Assembly: GCA_025618425.1 (NCBI GenBank)
Contig: CM046836.1
Location: 10,081,004 to 10,145,003 of the forward strand
DNA length: 64,000 bases
DNA from: Heliocidaris tuberculata
Lineage: Eukaryota > Echinodermata > Echinoidea > Camarodonta > Echinometridae
Reading direction: 5' to 3'
The position numbers and the translations under genes were made by a program. The notes below the pieces were generated by a model, which saw only the letters and a program-made list of their open reading frames with translations, did no database searches and had not been told where the DNA came from. Positions 38,401-49,000 of the stretch are shown one piece after another; the first letter of the stretch is position 1; the number at the start of each line of letters is the position of its first letter.

Positions 38401-41400
38401 CGTCGAACCCAATCTCTAATGAATTCCACTTATCAAGCTTTGCAATAATGTAGTAACAAGGATAAAACAGAATAAACGTTTATAATAAGATTACATAACA
38501 CAAAGCGATCAATTTATTGATTGATGTTATTTCAACAAAGCTATTAGTGCATATTCGATTTGATTTTTTTTTTTCTTTCTTTCTTTTTTTTGTGTGGAAA
38601 TGTCAAGATCGGGCAAATTAACTCTCGAAATAGACACCACGGCCAGAATTTACGAAGGAGGTTTTACCTTGGTCTGAACCATGGTTTACGATAAACCTCT
38701 TTCGGAAATTTCGGCCTTACAGGGATGACAAAAGAAAGTTTGAAAATAGTTCAACAACAATAACATGTCGTGCCGAAAAATATCACTCAGTTGCTATAAT
38801 CTTCCCACCGCAGTAATCTTTTTAGTAACCGATTTCGGTTGTAATATTGAATGAGATTGCTACAGATCTTAGTATGGCACTTTCACTACCATCCCATCTC
38901 AAATCTTTAGTTTCCAGATAAGGAACTAAGAAGTAACTTACTTTGACATTATCGCCTTCGAACTCAACGACGACCTTGGGTCCGATCTCGGCATAGAGCT
39001 GGACATTGGCATCGACAAGGCGTACCATCATGACGACCTGAGTCCATTCCTCCTCGCGACGGAGTATGAGCAGGCCGTGGGGATCGGTAGGGAGGAAGGA
39101 GAGGAAGATGAGAAGGTGACGGGCGGGGTGTGCCGAACGGCGGTAGATCAAGAATGATGAACCGTCGAAGCGGAGCAGGATTGTGCCTTGTTCTGTAGCA
39201 ACGAAGAAATCGAAAAGGAAGAAAATCGGTAAATGACCAATAGGTAATATTCCTCTTCCGAACAAACGAATTCGTTCCTCCAAATAAATGATCTACAGTA
39301 GGGGTTTGGGGGGAGGGGGTGGGGGAGAAATGGATGTCAAACCGTCATTTGAATGGAAGAATGGAATTGCAGAGTTACAATTACATGTACATGTAAAGAT
39401 TTGACATCAAACTCAATTTTCGTTACGATCAACTTTGATCCATCATAACTTTTTTTTTTATTACTGAAGACGAGGCCAAGCTCTACAAGAGAACACAAAG
39501 TTACAGACGATTTTGTTTCTTTTTTCAAAATATATCAAAAGTGCCTGGCAGACGGCAGCAGTGACCGTAAATTTCGACCTAAGTAGATGAAAGTGAAATG
39601 GCAATATTTACTTGCACATGGTCTTCGAAAGCAGTGCCTTGTCTCCGTGCCGTAACCACCGCAAACGACTCCCTTACCAACCGGGGCGGGATCGGTACAA
39701 CTACGATCTCGTCTCATCACACCTTCCCCACATGTCGATGAGCACGTCGTCCATGCACCCCAGTTAGCCCATGAACCGTCAACTGTTTACGAATTCATAT
39801 GAAAACATGCGGCCCGTTGCTTAAAACTTACCATTAACGGTAACTTTGCCATCAATTGTAACTCCCATGGAAACCTTGATTTTGATTGGCTGTTGAGTGA
39901 TGTTACCATGGTAGTTACCATTGATCGCAGAGTTACCATTAATGGTAAGTTTTATGCAACGGGGCCAAGAACTTTTTCAGTCTGTTGTTAGACATAAAGA
40001 AGACTATCAAAGGTATTTATACGATAGATTCTGCAGATTGAAACAGTTTCTTGGCTCATAATGATGACAGCGAACTTTCCTTTTCAACCACCGCATGTTA
40101 ATGTTTAGAGAGGCGACCAATACAGGTCGATGAAAGAATGATTTGTTTCAAAGTCAAAATAAGTTCTACTCATTTTTTATTGTTTTGTTGAAAAACAAGA
40201 AATCAATAAAGTCCATAATGCTGTAGTAAAAATTTGCGTGGTGACATGTACGAAAGAAAGGTAATTGCAGTCGAAACACTTCGCTGAAATGAATTTTTGT
40301 TTATCTTAATTCAATATAAAATGAAAGCAAATGTTTTTATAAACATTATCAAAATGGAAATAGTGTATAGACAACGTTGAATCCGTTTTTGTGATAAAGA
40401 ATAATGTTCAGTGTTAGTAGGTGATTACATGTCTTTGATGTGTTACTAACAGGTGCCGATACTTCGTATTTCACTGGTGGCAAAGGTTCAGGCATTTAAG
40501 GACGTTCATCAGTTATGTTTGTGCGCACCTCAGCTGCGCATCCTGGCTGGTTGTGTTACGTCATCACAACACCGGGAGAGTATTGCGCGCAGTTAAGACA
40601 ATGGATACGCACATTAAACACAATGCTTAATAATGGGTTCGCAAGTGTGCGCAGTAACAAGAACCCGGTGAAAATAGATGAAATCAATAATTCTGTACCT
40701 GTGAAAAATATATATACCAAATATTAACTAACTTGAGCTGAAAGATAACATTCGATGCCCCCTCATGAACATTCTATAGGCAAAGTTAGTCGTATAGGAA
40801 AAATGAAAGGAAGATGTAATTTGGAATTAAAAGTATTGGTCATCTACCTCCCATTTTAGTACAATTCCTTAGCACAAAAAGAGAGCTGGAGAAAGAAAGT
40901 CAAATATATGCCCAAGAATCATTTGTCTATGCCATATGATTGTCTAATGATCATTATCCCTACAGTCAAAGACATGAGCAAATAGAATAATGAATAAAAT
41001 GTCACTCAAAACGACTTACAATTTCCTTCTTTTTTATACACTGGTTCGAAAGTGTGTGTAAAATATAGACAACTATAGCTTATGTCGTTACCGTGATTAT
41101 TATGTTTGAAATACTAGTAGTCGTGAACAGGTGCGCAAAAGTAAGGGTGCCCTACTTTTTTTTCCTGGGGAGGGGGGAGGGGGCAAACACTCTGACGTGC
41201 TCCACCTCACAAGAATATGGGTCCACTTCGCACGCTTGCTACCTGCTTACAGCCCTACCCCCCCCCCCCCCGACCATGCAAGCACATCCCCGTACCGCCT
41301 TTTCTTCCATATTCCGATATATTTTCAAAGTGCGAGGTTTAGAATTTTTCATTTTAAAAAATGGAATAATTGAAGCACTGTAATCATCCATTGTTTTTCA

Positions 41401-43018
41401 ATATCCCTCCTTACACCTGAAATAGGGTTATTTTGTTTCTATATTTTGTGTACAAAATTTTAAACACTTTTTGGTATACCGGCACCTCGCTGCCCGAATA
41501 TGAGGATATTCAGGCGACTCGCTATCAAAATATGAGGATTTTCGGGAACCTTGCAAAATTATTTATTATAAAAATGCGGGGAGGGGGGGGGGGCGCTGCT
41601 AGCAGAAAAACCAGTACATGGACCCCCTCTTTTCAAACTCTCTCCTCCTTCGGTATAATTTTCTCTACAAATCTGGAAACTTTGGTGAAAATGACATGGA
41701 TTTTGAATGTACAGGAGAGTTATTTTGCACCCATCCCATTCCTAGACAGGTTCCCAGCCAGCCATGAACAGTTTTTGCCAGTTTTGCGAGTTTTTGACTT
41801 TTTCCGCCACCTGAGGGCCCTGCTAGCACAAAAACGAGTGCATGGACCCCCATTTTTAAAACTTTCTCCTTCTGCAGTATATAATTCTCTACAAATCTGG
41901 AAAAATTTATGAATCTGGCATGGATTTTGAATGTACAGTAGAGTTTTTTTTTGCACCTATCCCATTCCCGGACAGGTTCCCAGCCAGCCATGCGCAGTTT
42001 TTGCGAGTTTTGCGAGTTTTTGACTTTTTCCGCCACCTGAGGGCCCTGCTAACACAAAAACGAATGCATGGACCCCCATTTTTTAAACTTTCTCCTTCTG
42101 CAGTATATAATTCTCTACAAATATTGAAAAATGTACGGATCTGGCATGGATTTTGAATATACAGTAGAGTTTTTTTGCACCTATCCCATTCCCAGACAGG
42201 TCCCCAGCCAGCCATGCGCAGTTTTTGCGAGTTTTGCGAGTTTTTAACTCTTTCCGCCACCTGAGGGCCCTGCTAGCACAAAAACGAGTGCATGGACCCC
42301 CATTTTTTAAACTTTCTTCTTCTGCAGTATATAATTCTCTACAAATATTGAAAAATGTACGGATCTGACATGGACTTTAAATGTACAGTATAGTTTTTTC
42401 GAACCCATCCCATTCCTTGACAGGTTCTCAGCAGTTCTTACGAGTTTTTGGAGTTTTTGACCTTTTTCGCCAACTGAGGGCGCTGCCAGCATTAAAACGA
42501 GTGCATTGACCCCCATTTTTAAAACTTTCTCCTCCTTCAGTATACTTTTCTCTACAAATCTGGAAAATTTGATGAATATGACATGGATTTTTACAGAATA
42601 ATGGGGATTTGTATATGACATTGGGAATTCTGAGGCCTATCAATGGCCAAAAACCTGCGATGACGTCATTCTACCTGACACCCAATCATGGCACAGTTCA
42701 GTGTCCCATAGAAAAAAAGTAAGCACATGGACCTATAATTTTCTATGCGTATTTGGGCTTCTCATGGACCAAGGTAACTGTATGCAAAGTTTGGTGAAAA
42801 TGACATGGATTTGACTTTAACTGTGGAACGTCCTTAAATAAAAAAATTAACAATAGTCTATTTGTCTCCATGTTAGAAGTACATAATTTACAGGGGCCTC
42901 GGAGCGTTTTTGAAAGTGGGGGGGGGGCTGATTCGATTTTCACTCATTAATGACAATTTTCGAACCTTTTTTCCGAGGTTTTATGACACGTTGTCTACTC
43001 AAAAAGTGAGGGCTGCAG

Positions 43019-43060
<42 letters not shown>

Positions 43061-46000
43061 AGTTCCGCGGCTGGTGATTTATCTATAAAGGGTTTCTCAA
43101 CTTTAAGACTCACTTGGGCATGTGTGCGTATTGCAGACGGCAAACTGCTGGAATTCTCCAGCGCATTTATTGGTCATCTTGACCCGAACCATACGGCGTA
43201 TTGCTGGTCTGCGGACTAAGCACCATCGTTGTCGGGACTTGGTCCCACCCTCGCAAGACTCTGAGCACTCGTCCCAGGCTCCCCATGAACCCCACTGAGG
43301 CGTTAATGCTGAAATCAGAAAGAACATTGGTCTGTGATTATTACCTTTTTTCATCGGAAATTATGATATTTAATCAGCTGGTCCAGCTGCTGCGTATCAA
43401 ACATTATGGTAAAGCTGGTGTAGCCCCCCCCCCCCCCCCCGAAAAGTTATAAATTACATGCATCATTGTAAATCTGATTAAAATCATTATAAAATTAATA
43501 TCCAGAAAAGAATGCAATCATTTAGGAAACTTGCTGAGGATTTTACTATGCTGGAATTATGACGTCATGGTCTTGTATGGGAATTTGGCAAAAGTCTGGT
43601 CAATATTCAAGGCGTGAATAACCTACGTGGACAGCTGACTGTTTTGCATTTCTTGGCTTGCTCGCTTTCCCCCTCGCATTCCTTCCCACCATGGCTCGGT
43701 ACCGAATTCGTACAAAGCCGGTACCTCATAGTCTCACCAACACCACACGTGATCGAACAAGTGGTCCATGACGACCATTCTGACCAATCACCGTCGACTA
43801 TACAAGAAAGAATCGGGAGAGAATGAAATGACAGTTTGAATTATTAAGCCTACCCAACAGGCCGAGGATATAACGATATTGCTATGCCCGGACAAGATTA
43901 AACCAAGCTGGCAAACACAGGTTGCATCGCTCAAAATATGTGTCAGCAAATCAATAACTTTTTCGGCATATCTTTAAATCCTATCCCTTTTTACAAGTTT
44001 TTGTCATTTATTCATGTTATTGTTTCATATTTTGGGGAAAGCTTTCATTACAAATGCATTTTTCAAATCACAAGACCTCAATCACCCTCCTTTTGTGTGT
44101 GTTTTGTTTTTGTTTTTTTTTCTGTCGACGAAATTATTATTGACCCAAGTCAACAGTGTTATAGCTACGCCGTTGATGGATAAAATGCTTACCTGGGCAT
44201 GGTAGTTTGATATTGCAGGGCCAGGTATTATAGACAGGTCCAGTGCATTCAATAGTCTGATGGTCTAAGCATGAGCGATGCCTCATTTTAACACCGCCCC
44301 CACACGACGAGCTACATTGAGCCCAAATACTCCACAAACCGTATTCTGTTGGCAAATGATTGTGATAATAGATAAACATTAACGAAATTACTGTCGCTTC
44401 AAAACAGGAGGTAGGAACAAAAATTTGTTTTGAAGGAACAATCTGAATTTAAATGATTAGCACTATTTTCCCCTGTCTTTTCTGGCTGAATACATGTAAC
44501 ACCTTCACGATTCTTCAATATCTACAGAATACAATTAGGCCATCATTTTTTTTTTTTTTTTTTTTAAAGAGTTAAATCATCTTCCAAATGTTCAAATAAT
44601 GATAAAGGCCTCCACGATATAGAACTCGTTCTCCACCTCAGTTGATCTAACAAAACTTAGGCCTATGCGATTCTTTCACATCTAAAGAAGATAACAATGA
44701 TCTCGGGGTGACCAGTTAAAATCACTTAGTTTAACATACATAATAAATTTGTGAGATATCACTATTCTACTCCTCAAAATGTAAACTCTGCACTCGATAT
44801 TAACTTAATGATATGTTTTTAAAGGCAACCAATGAACGTGATTGCAAACATTATGTTATTGTTAGTCGATAGTCCAACTCAAAAGAAAAAACCTGCAAAA
44901 TGTTTCCTAGATAAACAGAGGTTTACAATGATATTTTCAAAAGGTATTTCATGAAACCAGTAACTTTCTTCGGCAAAAGTAACTGATTTGATGTCGTAAT
45001 TGCCAAAGGCTTATTCAAGTTTTTGCCAAAACAGCGTTAGCATGAGAACCAGCGACGTGTTTTGTCTTGTGTATATGCATGATGATGCAGGCTAGGCTTA
45101 TACAGTTACCTCGATCTTCCGGCGCCTGATCACAATCGTCCGATTCGTGCACGCACGCCTCTTTTTCGTACCCATCTCCAGCACACCCGTTCTGCCTGCC
45201 GATGGGAAACGGGTTGGTGCATGCACGCACTCGTATGTGATAGCCAGACCCGCAGACCGTACTACACGTGCTCCATTCACCCCACTGATTCCATCCACCA
45301 TGAACTGCCGAGGAATATAAAGCCATTTGATTTTCGTCAATAAGCCTGTTTATATTGGCGAATGTTGTCTTTCCAATACCATGGAAAACCATAAAACAGG
45401 CCCTCTTTAAGTCATTACAATTTTGAACTGCCGCAAAATGGATAACAATTCCCTTACCTTCATTCAAAAGTAGCAATTTCAACTTATTGTAGATTCATAT
45501 TAAGATTTGTTGAACAGGGATCAGGTCTATGCAGATAAATTGTCCAAAGTATTTTATAAGTCTCAAAAATGAAGTTGAAATATGATACTTCATGAAAAAT
45601 CGAGTTAAAAACACTGAGATGAATGGTCCTCTATCTCACGGGTGCATTTCCATTACGAATCTCTATTTCGTTGTACTTTGATCGCTTGATCTTGGATCGC
45701 TCTTTGTATAAATTGTCAGTACGTACACAAAATGCATTATATAAATAACATCAACAAATATTATAACAAATTTAATACATTAGGTAACTTTGAGATAACA
45801 CGTGTGCCTCTATGTCGTCTGGTCAACTCTAAATTGATGAGTTAACCGCCTTTCTGGCTATGAGCTAGAATTAAAATGGTCATTCCCTTCCCTTTTCTCA
45901 CTTCTCAATATCTTTAAAATAATACAATACGAATTCAGATACCAAACCTTTAGGGCCTGTACCATTTTAGAAACCACAGGAAAATTAATAACCCCTGTAA

Positions 46001-49000
46001 ATCTAGACATACACTTACTTGGACACTGCTTCTTCATACAGGGCGCGCGTCTCGTCAGCGTGCGCACTTCTCTTTCGTCGTCTTCCGCTCCTACGGTACA
46101 TGTCTCGCTGCCATGGCAACGCCGGGTGGATACTTTGGTACCTTGTCCACACCCTTCAGAGCATGAGGTCCACGGCGACCATGGTGTTAGGAAAGTACCG
46201 ACTTCGAAAAATAAAAACACAAATGACATTTCATTTCGGATACCAAAACCATTATCAAAATAGAAAAGAATGTATTTCGGACAGAAGATTCAGTAGTGTT
46301 TACTTAAGGAATGAGTTGGCAAATTAATAAACAAAAGCTGCGCTCTCGTTTTCGAAATGTTTAGAAAAAAAATTATTAATGTCCAATAAAATACTTCATT
46401 GTGTTTTCAGAGCATTATTGTTACCAAAAGGGATAAATGAAATGGCAATAACCCCAATAATCGATGTCTAGATATTTTGTGGATACATTTAACAAACTGT
46501 TGGAAAATTTGAGTCTCGATATTTTGTTCTTTGGAAGTCTATTTGTTTGGAGAGAACGTGATTCTCATTCGTTAAATTCAAGGTGCGTTTAATTTCTTTT
46601 TTTTTTTCAATTGTAACTTTTAATTCAAGATGCTCTTGGTCGAACGATTCCTCCAAATTGCAATGACTGAGCATACATAAAACATATTCCGAAAGGCAGC
46701 AACACAGAATGGGATATAGACCGCGAATAGGATTGCCTCACAATGCGATCAGGAATATTATTGACATCTTCCTTAACCACGACCGAATATCCAAGAAATG
46801 ATCTCTGACCGAATTCCAGTCGCGATCAGGGGAGCGTTTCATCTATTAGTGTCTTGTCAGTGATTTTTACTGACAAATTTGCTCTCAGCCAAGCAGATAA
46901 AAGGATTTCAGTAGCTTATAACAGTTATTGCAACTTGTCATTGATGAAAAGTTTTATTAAACAGGGCCCTGATCACTCTTTTTAAAAATTAATATTATTA
47001 CTGCTAATTTTGGGATGCTATCACACTAGAACATACTTGCATCGGCGCAGGTGTCTTGGAAACAGTCCTTCTCTTCGACTGGCGCCCCAAGACACTGCTG
47101 ACCCCCATTGCTAGGGTAGGGATTGTCACAGTGACGACTGCGAAAGGACTGCCCTGTACCACACCGAGATGTGCACGGATTCCATTCTCCCCATGCTGAC
47201 CAACCACCAGCCACTAGAAAGTATTCAGAAAAGAACTGATATACTTTGCTGTATACTTGTCATCTCTTTATTTAAGAAATATCTTAAAACTTATCAGCGA
47301 ATCTGCCACAACTTTTTTCTATTCTTTACCTCTCCGTTTGGTGGCCAAGGCAATATGCTTGGTGAATGTCGATTTTATTATAATTACTATGATTACAATT
47401 ATTGTTATTGACTGATTAGTGGCGACCAACATGTGGCGGTAAAGCAACGAAATGGACTATACTCAATGACAAATTGATCACTATATCCTAGTCAGTGAAT
47501 GCTACTTTGCTTAGAGATCGATAACCACATAAACTCGTTCCTCATGAAACAACTGACGGAATATTTGCCTCCAGTATGATTGTTTTCACCCCCATTCATG
47601 CCAGTAATACACATTTTCCCAGTCTGTATCTCTCCAAACTCTGTCTCTCTAATACTATATATATATATCTCTCTCTCTATCTATCTATCTCCATCTATCT
47701 ATCTATCTATCTCTAGCGATCTATCTCACTCTCTCCGAGTTCGACGACAGATACTTCATTTGTTTGAAGACATACCTGGACATCCCTCGAAGTACTTGTA
47801 ACAATTCAGGCGTGACCAGTAACGATTCTGTTATGAAAAGTGAAAGTAAGATTAAATCTTTCATGCGTGATCATTATTCATTACATATAATGGGCCGTAT
47901 CTATGAAGTTAGCAAATAGTTCTATTTATCATAGGCAACATGGCTCTGCTATGTGCGAACTTAAACAATTAAGTACTCCCAGGTGTCAGTACATTCACAA
48001 AGGTGTTTCATCCCTGTACACTTTCCGAATTAAGTGACTTGATCATACAAATATGACAAAATAAGCCAGGGTTGATTGTGAAGTGATTTTTTTTTCTCAT
48101 AATCTTCTTTTTTTTTTCTTATAAAGCATGAGCTATCGAGTAGACTCATATAGAAAAAAAACACGTGAAAATAAACGGCTGGTCTTTTCTGACGAAGTAA
48201 AAGGTCAAGCTTCTTACTATTCGACAATTACTTGCTAGCCATGGGGAAGCATTTTCTTGCAAGAAGATCATCGTTTCTTTTGTTTTCTAGCAATCGATAG
48301 TATTTTGCTAGTTTTATAGATACGACCCATTTTGTTGCCAATCTGGTACTACCCCTCCCCCCACTTCATTCAAAGTTATCTAGCGATACACCTTCACCAA
48401 AAATATAACAAGTATAATTTCCTATGATTTAGATACTACAATTCTTAAAACGAAAGGCAAGATTGTTTTATCTTTAGAGGATGGAGGCGATAACACCAAG
48501 GCGAATGTGAGAAAATGACAACTCATGGTGAGTTTCACTCGCTAAAGGTAAGCCATCTCCATTCTTCTCCTTGAATTCTGATTCAACTAAAGCCCAAGAT
48601 AATAACCCATGTCATGTGTGTTGGGAAAGGCAGATTACGATATTTCTATTTCATACCGCAAGATCAACGGGTTGTATCATGCCAAGAACCTGCTGATAAC
48701 TGCAGTGGCCTTTCAAGCACGCCCTCTCAAGATGGAGATCTTCCTTGTGGAATGGATGCAGATACGTCAACATATCAGTCAGAAGCGTCTGCGTTACGTT
48801 TGACGATGCTTGGCCTGTTATCACAACAATAGAATTAAAGTTATGAAATGTTACGATTCATTATTGTTTTCACAAGCTAGTTGTCTTGCATTATAATTTG
48901 ACAGTTTTCATCGGTAAAGATAAAGGTGCCATCATCGTCTACGTCCAAAATTCGATTTATTCATCTTATGAGCGAAACCATATTCTAGTTAATATCAGCA

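Noticed and set aside
41665..42260. Minus-strand frames of 117-123 codons with a Walker A look-alike (GPSGGGKS)
   Set aside because: They lie entirely within the 225-bp satellite, where the unit length is a multiple of three. The rest shows no P-loop NTPase features.
48609..48832. Plus-strand frames that look protein-like
   Set aside because: They overlap exon 5 of the receptor on the minus strand, which fits both neighbouring exon phases.
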